Shown here: positions 23,137-36,230 of the stretch, piece by piece | Layout: each line of letters begins with the position of its first letter | Position numbering within the stretch: position 1 is the stretch's first letter | Source: Myrica gale | Taxonomy: Eukaryota > Streptophyta > Magnoliopsida > Fagales > Myricaceae | Direction of reading: 5' to 3' | DNA: 64,000 nucleotides | Assembly (NCBI GenBank): GCA_963930655.1 | Contig: OZ005605.1 | Location: forward strand, 3,293,501-3,357,500 | Made by a program: the position numbers and the translations under genes | The notes under the pieces: model-generated | Seen by the model: the letters and a program-made list of their open reading frames with translations, nothing else | The model's database searches: none | Told to the model about the DNA's origin: nothing

Positions 23137-26100
23137 TGTGCCAGATTGTCGACTGGCGCCATCTTAATTATATATGCGCAGAATGCCACTTAATTAGCAT
23201 TAGTGGCGTCAAATAAGGCTTTTGGTTTTCCTAATGATCAGTCTGCTAGTGATACAACGTACGAGATCAATTACGCGTGGATCCTGTTGTTATAGAGATA
23301 GTTCTAGTACTACTACTCAAACTACACGGCTCTAATTTGGACATTGTTGGAAAGTGATCTCATAGGATGCTAATTAGCTCCGTAGGAAAATGTCAAAGAA
23401 TTGTTTGGCCCAAAGGGGACCCTCTGGATACTATTTTCTTGTGCAGAAATGCATTTTAGGCAGACAAGTCTTTAACGCGGTTAAGGAAAAGCTCCTCGGA
23501 AAAATGGCATCGAATTGAATCTTTGCCTCATTAAGGAAACTAGGGTGGCATAGTTTCATCTGGGTCCACAGGGGTCAGGCAATTTTGGTATATATATGAA
23601 ATGACTTGGGAATCTCAAATCCGGGACATGTGCATGATTGAGCACATGTGGGAGAACGTGAGGACTCAGTAGAGCTTGGGAATCTCAGTCTTTCACTTTC
23701 CTTCTCCACCTATTACGTTCATGGAGATCATCTAGAGAGAGAGAGAGAATGGGTAATAACAAGGACGTTACAAAAGTGAAAGCTGCTAATGAGTGTGTGC
23801 GTCTGTGAGAGAGAAGGAGAGAAAGAGAGGGAGGATATCTTACACTCAAATATCCCCTGTGGGCATCAACATGAAATAATATATTGTAATAGATAGAACA
23901 GATTTTAGCTTTGATTTCTGAGCCTTCATAACTTCTACTACTCTTTCTTTGTACAATCCTTCTTTTAACTGGGCTTAGATATATCTCTTTGCAGATACAG
24001 ATTGATACCCGCATTTCAATATAGATAATTTCGGGATCACTGTAAGTACGTATTCCTTTGATTACTGAACACTTCAGCTGCCGACCGACCAACCGTGAGA
24101 TTGCCATCTCTGTGGCTGCTGTTTGAGAGAGAGAAAGAGAGACAGAGAGCTTTTTTTTTACGGTTTTGAATGTGCTTTATTCGTTCTTGGTAAGCAGCAT
24201 TGGTTCTTGCAAAAGCAAATCCAAACAGCCCCCAAGATTCCTTTCTTTCAAGATGACCAACCGGGCCAGTTGGAACACAAATAATAACATAATAACAATA
24301 GTATTGCGGCTATATCAGGGAAGTTTCCTAAAGGCTGAGAAGGGATATTCTTTATCCTTATTACTTTGAGGAATATTAGCCGTCCTACACTGTTCTTGTA
24401 TCGAGAAATATACAGAAGCCCATGATAGGGCTTCTCGATCGATATTTCTATCCAACTTTCCCCGGATATCTTGGAAAATTTCCTTCGGGGCTGAACCAGT
24501 AAGCATCTAAAACCAGCCGTTGATTACGTATCTGAGTTGTGATCTAGTACTCTGAACAGGATCTAAAAGATCCGCCGTTAAGCTTCCTGCCTGCCTAATA
24601 TGTAGCCTCCAACAAACCCTAGTACCTAAAACATCTGACAATCTATAAGAGAAATCCCCTACAATGGGGTTTGGCCGTGTTAATTACGCAAACGGCCATC
24701 AACAAACTCCAACTCCAAAGCATATAGATACAGTCGTTAGATTTGAGAAAGAAACTAGAGCTACCATGTAAGGCTGCTCAACTTCTTCTTCTTTCTTTTT
24801 TCTTCCTGTATCAAGAAAAAAGTAAGAAGAGAAAGAAACTAGCAGATGGATTGGCCTTAAGTCAAAGAACCAAGTGCCACTGTCAGCTTCCTCCAACCTG
24901 ACAAAACAGTAGAACCTTGTTCTCTTGTGAGTCGTGACAGCACACGCTCTCACGCGTGTAAAAATTGCGAAAGGGTCAGATTCTCTTACCTGAGACCGTT
25001 GTCGTGGCAATAATCTCTTTGACTCTGCTGCTGTGGCAGTCTTCCCCCCTCTTAACGTTATTCTTCCGCGCATGCAACAAAGTTCGAGAATTCTCTCTTG
25101 AACAGTTTCCTAACTCCTCCTAAGATCCATGTACTGTGAATTACCTTTCCCTTTTTCTATTTTTAATTTTTTTTAAAATATTTATTTTGTAGGTCGTGGT
25201 ATTGAGTGGAATTTTGGCGTCTTTTGAGACCTTTTTTTGTCTTACTATCAAAAGTACTTGTAAGATTTGAAAGGAAAAAACAAGTCTCAGTACATATCAA
25301 AGTCACGGAATTTACGCTTCATGACCTCACAGTCTGAGCCTGTGTCTGAGCTTACAGTAAGTACAGCAACAAATAATTACAAAATCATTCCCCTTACTCC
25401 CAATCTTACCTAACCAGTCAATGGGATTCATGATTGCAATTTTTCTTTTTGTTTTTCTTTCAGCAAAATATAATACTGCCATTTTTTATACTATAAAGTA
25501 ATAATTATTGATGAAATATATATATATATATATAGCAAACCATTGGTTGCTTGGAAGAGACAAGTTGGAAGTCACTAAATTTTTTAGGTCATGGGGAGCT
25601 AGATTTGAATCTCAAGCCTTATATATCCAAACTCAATGAAATGACTTATTGAAATTAATATAACTTAGATGGTACTTGAATTAATGAGAGACCCAATTAC
25701 ATAGAATTTGGAAGGTATAAGGTCGTGGTGATTGATGATCTAAAACGAATTGCCTCAGCTGAATTGATTAAGGTTGAAGTAATCACCAAGACAAGCGTCA
25801 CCAAACTTCAAGAACTCCATGTTGGTGGTTGAAATAGGAGCGTACCTAGCTAGCCATATTATTAATTGTTCATATAGATCATGGGCATTAATAGCCAGCA
25901 GAAATCACGCTTCATTTGAGTTGCTTGAACATTTCTTTGTCCGATCGGTTTCACAGCATTTCTGTCTCCTCTTGGTTTCATGATTATAACCAAAGCAATT
26001 TCCTTAATCGGAATCATTTCATAGGGGAAGCAGTTGGGTGCAACGGAACATACTATGGTCCCTCAACATGGACAGAACACATCACAGTGCTCTAGTTAGC

Positions 26101-27144
26101 TGCAAACAACTTCTATCCAGATGTAAAACTCAATCATGTTTTGCTAACGAGGCGAAATTATTTGCGTCTAGGGAAAACGTGCTTGTATATATCATTGCCC
26201 AAAAAGGGTTAAGAATGGAAACTATTATGCTGGAAGTTAATTATATATTCTTTCGGGCCTAACTTTATCGACATTTTAGAATGTTTGTCCACCAAATTCT
26301 GCCCGCTGACTCTCGATCAGCTACCTTGACATTTCCGATTCCGACGTTATTGCAACTCTCATTTTAAATATCAGTGAAACTGGTCGTGATTTCCTGAAGT
26401 CAAGTTAGCCTTTATCCTGTACTAAAACTTATATATGTTTCTTTTTCTGGTCAATATAAGGAAAATATACATATTTTAACTTGCTATTAGGATAACCTTT
26501 ACTAAAATTTCTCCAAACATCATCTTTAGTCGTTACCGACATGAAACTTTAAAAATATGGTTAATAGCTAGGCAGATAGGTTAGAATACTCCGTACTGCT
26601 TAATGGATCTCATCATTTATGAATTTGTGATCGCTATCTATTTATCAAGCAGTCAATTTCTCGCAAGCAATTGTAAGTCGAACATAATATCAATGCAACA
26701 ATCAGTACAACAAGGTAGATAGGATTTACGCCATTTTTTTGGTCAGCATAGAACTTCAATTAAAATCACTCAGCACAATGCTTTTGATAAACATGTCTGA
26801 TTGGTTCAAAAATCCATTAACTCAAACACTCACTATCGTAAACATGATCATACATTGCAATCTAAAGCTAAGTGATAAGAAGCAAACGAAAAACAATAAA
26901 CTAAGTGGAAGGAACGAAAAAAAATTAAAATTAAAAGCCTACCATTTCTAGGGTTTTCAGTCGATCTCGAGACAAGGTCCTCGGCCATGATCTCTAATGT
27001 ATCTCTTCCTCTTGGACGAGGGACTTGAAAGTTGCATGATGAGTTGATGGAACTCTCTCTTCAAATTAAGTTAATTTTACATTTGATTGCAGCCACACTA
27101 ACACTAACAAATCCCAACTTAATTCGTGGCGAGCTTCTTGACCC
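23137..27144. other. 4-kb intergenic spacer, no gene supported
   Basis: Downstream of the Dof gene. It includes GA-rich tracts (23730-23830, 24125-24150) and an (AT)n microsatellite at 25516-25534. The open frames at 23685-24107 and 24699-25073 (minus) resemble no family I know and lack the base composition of the confirmed exons. A non-coding transcript cannot be excluded. Confidence 0.4.
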
Positions 27145-27160
27145 AGAACGTACCAAGGTT

Positions 27161-28338
27161 CTATAGGGGGTTCCTAGTAGTGGAAGAAGAGCTAAAACCT
27201 GAAAGATCTGTCCATGCAGTATTACCACTCCAATACTGCTCACTCCCTTGGATTCCCAAGAACTGCCTTGACAAATTCAGCTCCTGATTTTCTTCGATTT
27301 TCACTGAAGCCACCTGCTGAGTAACCCTCGAACTAGATGGCTTGGTTCGGTCCTGACTAGCTCCCCCGACATAAGCGCCGGATGCCTCAACATGACCACT
27401 TGCAAAAAATCCTGGTGAATGATCCAAGCCACCCAAGAAGGGAAACTGCTGCGCCTGCTGCAAACGCCACTGCTCTAAACCCCCAGCCGAGAGCAAGGAC
27501 CCACCATCACCTCCACCAACACTACTTCCTCCTAAAGCACTTCCTATCTGAAAATTCAAGTCACCAGCTACTCCCATTGGTGCAGAAATCGCGCCGTAAT
27601 TCAAGCCATAGTTCAAGCCGATCTCGCCGGCTGCAAAGTCAGTAAGGTGATGCAAGGGAGTCATGAATCGCGGGATCTGAGGACTGAGACCTATTATATC
27701 CGCGGTTCCACTATTAGAGGGTATTGAGCTGGTGGAACCAGCACTTCCCGATTGGCGGTCAGCGCTGCTTGCTGGAGATTTTGAACTACTCCCTTTACTC
27801 CTTTTGTTCCTCCTACAGCCTCCTCCCACCGGGACATTTCTAAGAGCACCCCCTCTGGTCCAGTACCTTCTGCAGGTCTTACAGAAGTGGCGAGGCTGGG
27901 TGAGGCTGTAGTTGTTGAAATAGCAAAATTTAGTGTTTGTGGACTCGCATCTTGGGCATTTTAATGCGGGCTCTGGCAGCGGTATGTTGGCCATCCTGGC
28001 TCGATCGGCCATTGACCCGGGCCTGATTGATCCAGCACCACCACCTCCATGTGGTTGTGGGGGAGGCGGCGGGGGCAGTGGAGGTGGAAGAAGCTGCGAA
28101 CTCAGAGCCGTACTCGTCCCAGCTGGATGATTTGGTTGCTGTAACCACAAAGAGAAAGTAAAGGAAAACACAAATTACATATCAGGTATATTCAAGAAGA
28201 TATTACAAAAGCAACAAGAATATTTGTCTTTTGAATTTTCGCCTTTTAACCAAAGAAACCATAGGAACAAATTGAAGAAAACCTTACCTGGTGCCAGTTG
28301 GCTGGATCAAGATAAGCTGGGATGGAAGAAAAAACCAT
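27161..28338 (-). CDS. DOF5.1: Dof zinc-finger transcription factor, DOF5.1-like
   Basis: Plant-specific nuclear transcription factor that binds AAAG cores. Exon 1 is 28288-28338 ([17 protein letters not shown]) and exon 2 is 27161-28138, joined in phase 0 across a 149-bp intron (CAG/GTAAGG donor, TTACAG acceptor), giving 342 residues. The Dof finger, about residues 76-128, shows [18 protein letters not shown] then [18 protein letters not shown], with the CX2CX21CX2C ligands intact. A Pro/His/Gly-rich stretch precedes it; the C-terminus has [11 protein letters not shown] and [13 protein letters not shown]. The N-terminus, the ANIPLPE lead-in and the C-terminal motif match the DOF5.1 (PEAR2) clade, which acts in vascular development. 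The exact orthologue is uncertain. Confidence 0.9.
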
Positions 28339-28469
28339 AGTTCCTGCTCTTTCTCTTTTTTAAAGGTCGATGGGTTTTTGGAGATAATTGTGGAGAATCG
28401 CATCGACAAGAGAGAGAAAGAGATCAGCTGCCGAAAGGGAGAGATAGGGAAGAGAAAGAGAAAGGAAGA

Positions 28470-28482
28470 GGGGGGGGGGGGG
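28470..28482. repeat. homopolymer run of 13 G
   Basis: A 13-base G tract (C on the sense strand) in the presumed 5' leader of the Dof gene, between GA-rich stretches. It is prone to sequencing error and length polymorphism. Confidence 0.85.
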
Positions 28483-28522
28483 ATGGAGATGAGGAGCAAA
28501 AATAAAGGAGGGACCTTTTGTG

Positions 28523-28534
28523 TATTTATATATA
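28523..28534 (-). promoter_or_regulatory. TATA box candidate of the Dof gene
   Basis: The minus strand reads TATATATAAATAC about 190 bases upstream of the start codon. The purine/pyrimidine-rich leader between them fits a 5' UTR. No transcript evidence is available. Confidence 0.5.
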
Positions 28535-28540
28535 AGTTCT

Positions 28541-29230
28541 GTTCCTTCTTCCCCTTCTCACCAAGACTCTTTTTGTTTTACTTCTTTTTAGGGTTTAGAG
28601 ACGACATGTTTCTTAACTCATAAGCTTCTTTGTGACGCTCTCTGAGTACTGTGCTCGGCAAAAAGAGATGAGTGGCTCTCCTCTTGCATGAAGAAAAGTT
28701 AGTGTCAGAGAGAGAGAGTGCAGACCAGCAGCATATGTAATTAGTGTAATGTACATGGGCAATACCTAGTTTTATTAATGATTATAGTACTGAATGATGT
28801 GTGATAAATTGAGGTAAAGGGTTTATTTAATAATTTAAAAAAGCTGGTTCTTGGTGCTTTGGAGGTGTGATTGTTTTGTAGAACAGCGAAGTGTCCCGAC
28901 CGAACGACCCTTTTCCCCCCGGGCCCCGGTCCGCCCTGTTCCCTCCCCAACTCATCTTCATCTTGCATGGAGAATATATATCGCTGCCATCCGAGCACGC
29001 GCCCTACGTGGCTGTGGCAACACTCTCGGATACGTTGATGTTTGGGGACCAGTCAAAATTTACTCTTATGGTCTCCTGAATGTTTTTTCGTTTTTGACTA
29101 CTCCACTATCAATATATAGCCTCTTGGGCTGCTGCTAGTTTAATGGTCGGAACGCGGTCATTATACGCTTGACGTACTAATTCAAGTCAAGTTGGCATGA
29201 ATGGATGCTTTTACTACTTCGGCAAGTCTA
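28541..29230. other. Dof upstream region
   Basis: No gene. It includes an unusually GC-rich patch (28905-28945, ccccccgggccccggtccgc), unlike the AT-rich surroundings. Function is unknown. Confidence 0.4.
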
Positions 29231-29537
29231 GGTGATGTTCGTTTTGAGAAAAAATGTAGGATTTTAGAGAAGTTGTGAATTTTTATGTTGAATAATATTT
29301 TATTGGTGTTTGTGTAAAGTGGAGAGAGAAATGATTTGATGTAATTGTTTAATAAAAAAATATTAGAGTTATGTGAAAAAGTATAGAGAGAGAAAATTTA
29401 TGTTTAATAAAAAATTAAAAAGTTGTTGGAGATTGTGTAAAATGTATTGGTTTTTATGTTTGAATTCTGAATATGTTCGGTGGTAGAATTGTGAATATAC
29501 TTAGAATCCTGAAAAAATGGTGAAAACGAACATACCC
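29231..29537. mobile_element. MITE with GGxxATGTTCGTTTT termini
   Basis: The left end GGTGATGTTCGTTTT and the reversed right end GGGTATGTTCGTTTT form terminal inverted repeats. The interior is AT-rich with agagagaaa and gtgtaaa motifs seen in the other MITEs of this window. No coding sequence. No convincing TSD. Confidence 0.6.
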
Positions 29538-29563
29538 AGATTAACTGCTTACATGGCTGTGTA

Positions 29564-30341
29564 CAGTAACGGATCTAGAATTGAAGCATTAGGGACGGAG
29601 TTGTAGAGAAGAAATATTCAATTTTTTGTAAGAAATATTTTGAATGTTAAAAAAATTACAACTAAACATTCAAAATATATATAAAAAAATTAATACTAAC
29701 TCCAACACATTTTCACACAAACTCCAATACCTTTTAAAACATATATCATTAAATCATTTTGTAAGTTCATCACCCAACAATTATAGAGAAAATAATATAA
29801 ATATTTACTCTGAATTAAAATTAGCAATTGAATGAGGGAAAAAATTGGGATCGAAAGAGTTTTGAAATTAAAAAGAGAGAATAGACTTACATAAACCGAA
29901 ACAACGTCAAAAGAAAATAAAGAAGAAGACTAAGTTAAAGTTGTCATATTTAAAGAGAAGAAATTTGGTGGGTTAAGTGATTGTTTTATGTTAACTTTTT
30001 CAAAGGTGAGGCAAAATTAATAGGTTTTCTTTTTAAAAGTAAAATTGAAAGAAATAAAAACAAAAACCGGTTTTTAGGTCATAAAATAAATTGCATCTCT
30101 TGATGAAATTTTAATTTCATTGACATTTGTTGTTATTTTAAAAAATAATTTAATTTAATTTTTATTTGTTGTCATTTTAAAGGGTTTGATTTTTAAAGCA
30201 TTAAATTTGTCTCATTCATTTTAAGAGGAATCAATGGTGTTTTAATGGGTAAAAATAGACAGTATTTTTGGCCTTATAAATATTTAAAAGGAAAATAATT
30301 TCAACATTTTGGGGCCCCTAAATCTGTAAATTCTATAACTG
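29564..30341. mobile_element. possible hAT-like remnant
   Basis: The left end CAGTAACGGATCTAG and reversed right end CAGTTATAGAATTTA are weakly similar and hAT-like in sequence, and the right end carries ggggcccctaaatc, a phrase typical of such elements. The flanking 8 bp do not match, so the borders are tentative. No transposase. Confidence 0.3.
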
Positions 30342-30651
30342 GAAGCAAAGTAACGAGAGAGAGAAAACAGAGTATAATGAATGATTCAATTGTATTATTT
30401 GAATAAATGTACAACTAGTTATCTTTATACAGGAAGTCGTCGAGTATCTCAATTACCAAATTTTGGTATTACTAACAAACTCAGTTATTCGGTTAACGTA
30501 TACAGTTATAAAGTAAACTGATAACTTACTGTGGAGTCGGACCTATACACGCCACTTAATGGGAAGTTATTTTGTGGGATAGGTCTAAGCCAGTAGGGTA
30601 GCTCCCCTATAGTTTAGACCTTTTTTTTAACCAATCTAATCTTTTTGCTTC

Positions 30652-31338
30652 GAGCATTCCTAATAGTTTATTCAAATTTGACTTTCTATTTTAACCAAAA
30701 AGTACACTTCTCTATTTTAACTATCAACTTTTTAAAAACACTCAGAGCAGCTTCTCTATTTTAACCATCTACTTTTACTATTCTATTTAAATATTATTAT
30801 TCAAAGATTTCTTTATTATTTCTCTAACATTTATATTTTTTAATATTCGTTTTATTATAACGGTTATATTTTTGAATATTTGTCTTATCCTAAAAGGGTG
30901 GATTTTTTAATTTTTGTCTTTTCCTAACTCTCACCATTTTTTAAGTTTATCTTATTTCAACCATTAGATTTTTAAAAAATTTTCTTATCCTAACGGTCAT
31001 ATTTATAAATAGTCGTCTTATTTTAACGATCATATTTTTAAAAATGTATTAAGTTAGTCTTTATTTAGTTTAAAATGTATTAAGTTAGTCTTTATTTAGT
31101 CTAAAATGTATTAAGAAAAGAGAAATAAAAAGAAAAAAATAAGAAAAGTATTATATTTTATTATAGAGAAGTGAACCGTGGTTATCTAAATATAGAGAAC
31201 CACTGTTCACATGTTAAAATTTTTAGCTAAAAACTGTTAAAATAGATAAGTTGTTAAAGAGTGTTTTTTGGCTTTTTTGTTAAATTGGTTCTCTATTCTA
31301 ACCAAAATATTAGAATAGAGAACCTACTAGGAATGCTC
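30652..31338. mobile_element. MITE, 687 bp, GAGCATTCCTA termini
   Basis: The left end GAGCATTCCTAATAG and the reversed right end GAGCATTCCTAGTAG match at 14 of 15 positions. Inner sequence repeats ttctctattttaacc-like phrases in both orientations. This GAGCATTCC terminus is familiar from dicot MITEs. No open frame. The TSD is not clear. Confidence 0.75.
31041..31120. repeat. 31-bp tandem repeat inside the MITE
   Basis: The unit aaaatgtattaagttagtct... starts at 31041, 31072 and 31103; the third copy is partial. Confidence 0.8.
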
Positions 31339-31344
31339 TTAAAT

Positions 31345-32175
31345 TCTGTGTTTGTCGCGTGAAACCAAAAAATCAATTTTTGAAGGAAAAAAAATTTGTA
31401 GAGCAAAATGAAGAAATAAAGGTTAAGAATTGCAAATATTTAATTACTTTTTTTTTGCTAAGCGCAAATATTTAATTACTTGAACTGTAGTATATATATA
31501 AAGCAGGGAATAATAAGGTGCATGGAAGTCTAGGACGAAAAATAGAAGTGGCCAAACTTATGCTGCCCTTGACGAAGACCCAAAAAGCCGCAGATCGTAA
31601 GAATTCCGCACTGTGCCAGAAGCCATCTCATTTTCGCTCCAATCCGGAAATTTCCTTTTAATTATATTATTTGACGTAGATGTTTCACTCTCAAGTTTTT
31701 TTTTTGTTTGTGATCATAAGAAAATTCTAGATACTCATTTATATATATCGGGCTCAGATGAACCTGTATCATAGACTTTTTCACATTATTAGTATATTTC
31801 TACGACTAAATTGTGGAGAAATTGAAAAAGAAAATAAACAAATGTTAAAAAACGTGTGACATGGCAGTACACTAAACAAGTAGTCTTGGGTCGACAGTTT
31901 CCTGTTTCATTTTGTATTGCTCGATCCCTAATCCAGAATTCTTGATGGATCGATGTTGGTGGACTTTTGCATGCGACATGTTACAAGATGTTGGCACAAT
32001 GTCAGTTACAAGAATTCTTCAGCATAAAAGAAGACAAGTCTCTGGGAAGTTTGATAATCAAGGAAACGTATAAATGCGAAGTATTTCTAACCATTTATAA
32101 CAATTGTCAGAAATAATTTCTGCCTATTCGTATATGTCACTGTATTTCTTTGCTATTCTTACACTCCCACGAGTC
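31345..32175. other. spacer, nothing recognised
   Basis: AT-rich DNA between two MITEs, with no coding sequence or repeat that I can support. Confidence 0.4.
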
Positions 32176-32182
32176 TGCTTTA

Positions 32183-32381
32183 GGTTGTGTTTGTGTTGTA
32201 AAATTTTAGTGTTGTTAAAATTTTAGGTATTGAGTTTAGTGAAAAAGTGAAGAGAGAGATAATTTTTTATATTTTTTATAGTAAATAGTAATGATTTGAT
32301 GGGGGAGAGAGAGATTATATTGTAATATTTAATTGTGTTAAAATTTTAGAGGGGGTAAAATTTTGGTACGCAAACGCACCC
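32183..32381. mobile_element. PIF/Harbinger-like MITE, TSD TTA (family B copy 1)
   Basis: Begins GGTTGTGTTTG and ends CAAACGCACCC, flanked by TTA at 32180-32182 and 32382-32384, the 3-bp target of PIF/Harbinger elements. It is similar, in the reverse direction, to 37284-37466. It lies about 90 bp beyond the DP stop codon. Confidence 0.75.
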
Positions 32382-32469
32382 TTAATCTCTCAAGCACGTC
32401 CATTTCAGAGTGTGTTTCAGAGGTCCAACGAAAGGGTATGGTGGATCTAGATGTGCCCACGCTTGAAGA

Positions 32470-35400
32470 CTAGTGACCAGAAGAATTTTGGGAAACGCCT
32501 CTACTTCCCAGCCGTTGGTAGTGTCGCGTCAACTTCAGAATGTAAGCATCATCATGCAAGGAGAAGGGTGTACTGTCAAACAAGAACAAATTCTATGAGC
32601 CTTATGCCTAAGTACAGCACTAAACTTTTATTTGTAGCGAGGCAAATTGATCTTACCTATTGAAGTCACAGTGGACCGCTTTCATGTTTTCAGAAATCTC
32701 GATCTCAACAGTAGCATGAGGGCTTGTCTAGAGAGAGAGAGAGAGAAGTTACAATCAGGCAATGCACTGTGCCACTGTCCACATCAACAGGGAAAGGTAG
32801 AGACTAAATGCGGACTGTATATAGTACCAAGCCATTATCCCCTTCAAAGTAGATCTCTACATTTCCAAAAAGAATGACTTGACTTTTCCTACTTGCTTTG
32901 GAGTTTGGATTAAGATAGACATTTTTGTCAATTCAGTAAAAAGGATGAAAACTGGTTCCTTTTGCTTGAGTAGAATAAAACTGAATTTCTTCAATAATTT
33001 CCCAAGGGCAAAAAAATGGGGGGAGATTCATTGCCTAAAATAAAATGTCATGTGAGCTGGTGAATTTTTAGCAGAAACCAGAAGGGATTTCCAATAACAA
33101 AGAATATAAGCACGATTAAAACTCACCAACTAGTTTCCAATTCCTCCTAATCAATAAAGAAGACAAACATATGCTTCAGATATAAGATCTAAATATAAGC
33201 CGGAACGGCGAAATGTTACCACTTTCAACAAACGTGAAACAAAACACAAGCAAAAGGATGAAAACAAAGTATATACTTGGACCAGTATAAATGGCACAGG
33301 AAATCCTTCTGGAGATGACATTCCACGCTTGAGTAACTGACGATTCCGCATCATCAGATTTTGGAGACCTACAATCTTGTTTTTTCCCAAGAAAAGATTG
33401 AAAGACAGGAATCGATACATTTATATTTCATAATAATTAACAAAAAGATAATAATAACAAAATCCATAGCAAGAATTGCAGTGAAAATTAGATAAATAAC
33501 CAGAATAAATATCCTCCTACTTTTCTTTTTGAATCCTTGACACTACCTTTCATCCAAGGGCCATGAGTGTAGACCATTAACATGACAATATGTGTGTGTA
33601 ATGGCAGCCCATTCAAAAACATTTTCCGAAGCTATGAACATTAAGCCATATAACATGACATGTACATAGGTATAGTGTATGACTTACAGGAAATAGACTA
33701 TCGACAAATCTTGAGCTAATTCTAGCTTCCATCTAACGTCAAAGGAGTATAGCTAAGTTCACAATTCTTTCTATCCGAACTCAAAGGAACAGTGCTTTTA
33801 AACATACTGGAGGTCATACAAGTTGGTCTGAGATTCAAAAGCAGAAGAAATGAACAAAAAAAAGAAGAAGTAAATCCTCCCAATTTTTCCATGGAGACCT
33901 AGATATCTATTTATCTTTTAAAGCAAGAAATCTACACATCAAAAAGACAGTTGTCTTATTATGTAACTACATTGAAGATGAAGAAGATAGCTAATAGCCA
34001 ACTGATAACTAAAATGAAGGCAGTCTTACAAAGATAGCATTCTTAGTTGGAACAATATGTAAAACACTGATGTCGATTTGCAGACTGCGGTAGGGAGCAG
34101 TGATTTCAAAAGAATACAATAATTTTTTTACAGGGGGAAAAAACTTATCCTTGAACAATTGTGTTCATAAAGAAGCATGTTTGCAAGGCATTACCTGTTC
34201 TTCTAGATCTTTCAAGTAGGTCACTTTCTTTCGAATCCCATTTATGAGCCTAACATGCGATGCCTTGAAAGATCAAGAACCAAAACACGACCAGAGATTA
34301 CCAAATATTCCACAATATATCAGTATGTTCAGGTGCAAGATGTGTGAGTATGTCTAAGAGAGAGAGAGAGAGAGAGAGAGGGAGATTTTGAAATTTTGTG
34401 TTGTTTAAACTACTATAGAATGAGGTAGCAACCTTGATCTTTTCCAAATCCTGTACATTGGCACTTGGGAGTCCCTTCCAGTGGATTTCCTTTTTGTCTC
34501 TGGCGATGATATCCAGCGCAAGAAGAACATTTAATGCATCATACACCCGTCGTCTTATATTCTTGTCATCAGACTGATAGAACAAACGTTCATTTTCCAA
34601 CATAATAATGTAGCTTTCAGAGAAGAAAAAAAGGTTGAAGAACAGAAGAGTTGAATTGAACCTCCGAAGATGCTGTTGTGTCACTATCTGTTCCTGCATA
34701 CTCTGCCACTATTTCATCTGCAACCTGAAGCTCATCAACCCACTCATTAATGTTAAAAATTGAAGGCACACAAGGTGAACAATTCAACACGCAAAACTCA
34801 TCTAAAGATCCCATTGAAAATGTGCGACCAAGCATTGTTGGCCTCACATTGGGGGATGTTTATGTCAAGAAATAAAAATATGTTTCCCATAAGGTTCTTT
34901 TCTGTTTTCTTTCTGCTTGGTCCCCAGAAGGCAAATTTTATTGCCTATAAGCTTCTGTTTATACCCTCCAGGATATTTATATAATAAAATAAATTGGTTA
35001 TTCTCCATGATGGATTTCCCAACTATTTGTGAATAACACATAGCATGTTCACCAATCCTAGACCACCAAAAGGAATCACTCATGCTAGAAGATTACAACT
35101 AAAAAATTCAACGTAAACAGTACATAACACATAGCATGTTCACCAATCCTAGACCACCAAAAGGAATCACTCATGCTAGAAGATTACAACTAAAAAATTC
35201 AACGTAAACAGTACAACCCTGACTTCCAACCTGAAGTTTGTTTCAGTGAGGTTAAAACCAATATAGGATTATTTCCACCACATCTGTTTAAGGTTTAAAT
35301 TTGCACAATTTAACAGTGAGTTATGGCTTCTCAAATCCGAAAAGAAATTGCTCAAGTTGAGTCAGCATAGTTTCCATTATTATGTGTAAGTGAACTGCCA

Positions 35401-36230
35401 ATTGCTTTAATATTTTCTGTGCCATCAAAAAGCAACTTATTCTAATTTGAGTGAAGATTATCCATGCATGGAGGATCTCTTTATTCTCGTCCATAAAGCT
35501 ACTTCAAAGCAAGAAACTTCAATTTTGCAACCAACATAGATAATTATACCTCACTATATGTTGTCCTAACCTTGCTCTCCAAGTTCTGACAAACTGGAAA
35601 ACAGAAAAGAAATTAATTGCTTGCCGAAGAAAGATTTTAATTATACCATTATTGACAATCATTACTACAGACTAGAACATGGGGATTTCAATATGCCTAA
35701 TTTTGATAAGTATAACTTAGAAAATATGCTAGATCTCTAGATTTAAGAAATAAATCTGGTCGTTTAGTTTATGCAAACCTATAACACTAAGCTGGCGCAG
35801 TCCTCCACCCTTAATTCTCGATTGAAGCTTCCTCTTCGCTGCCGTATTTGTTCTTCTTTTTGTTATGCGTAAAAAGAAAAAAACATAATAAAAAAATTGA
35901 TGAGCCCAAACAATGGACTTGTTCCCATCTAGAAATGCCAATTGTTGCTCGCCAGGCAAGTTATAGAATAAAAATACCCTAACAAACAGAGTAACTTATG
36001 TATAACTGCTAAAAACATGGAACCAAGAGGAATATAAAGCATGATACTCACTGTTCAACAACTACACTGCTGCCATTCTCGTGATGGACAGCCATAAGGT
36101 CGGTCCCATAGTTATTCTGACAATCAGTTAACACATTACCAGACCTCATTGATGTTAGATCTGGAGCATCTACCTTAGATGTTTTCTGATCCAAGCCGCT
36201 AGAAAACAATCTCAAGAGCCCAGCTTCCAT
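32470..36230 (-). CDS. DPA: E2F dimerisation partner (DP), DPA type
   Basis: DP proteins pair with E2F factors to bind TTTSSCGC sites and drive S-phase genes. Nine exons read by splice sites and phase: 36052-36230, 35779-35855, 35550-35593, 34662-34724, 34433-34573, 34195-34263, 33277-33375, 32657-32727, 32470-32572; total 281 residues (Arabidopsis DPA 292). Visible: GGGLRQLSVIVCQNLESK; winged-helix core DDKNIRRRVYDALNVLLALD and DKKEIHWKGLP; a coiled segment (RKKVTYLKDLEEQ); then PFILVQ, PHATVEIEISE and STPFSLHDDAYILKL of the DP dimerisation domain. The short C-terminus ends at TAG (32470-32472). ALDIIARDKKEI favours DPA over DPB. The N-terminus is uncertain: a good donor (CAG/GTGAGT at 36257) lies just upstream of the chosen ATG. 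Confidence 0.9.
35033..35214. repeat. perfect 91-bp tandem duplication in a DPA intron
   Basis: Bases 35033-35123 and 35124-35214 are identical (start ataacacatagc, end gtaaacagtac). The repeat lies in the intron between exons 3 and 4. Complete identity points to a very recent event, or to an assembly artefact. Confidence 0.93.

Noticed and set aside
24699..25073. 124-residue minus-strand frame
   Set aside because: No similarity I recognise, low-complexity KKKEEE patch, and no context supporting a gene.
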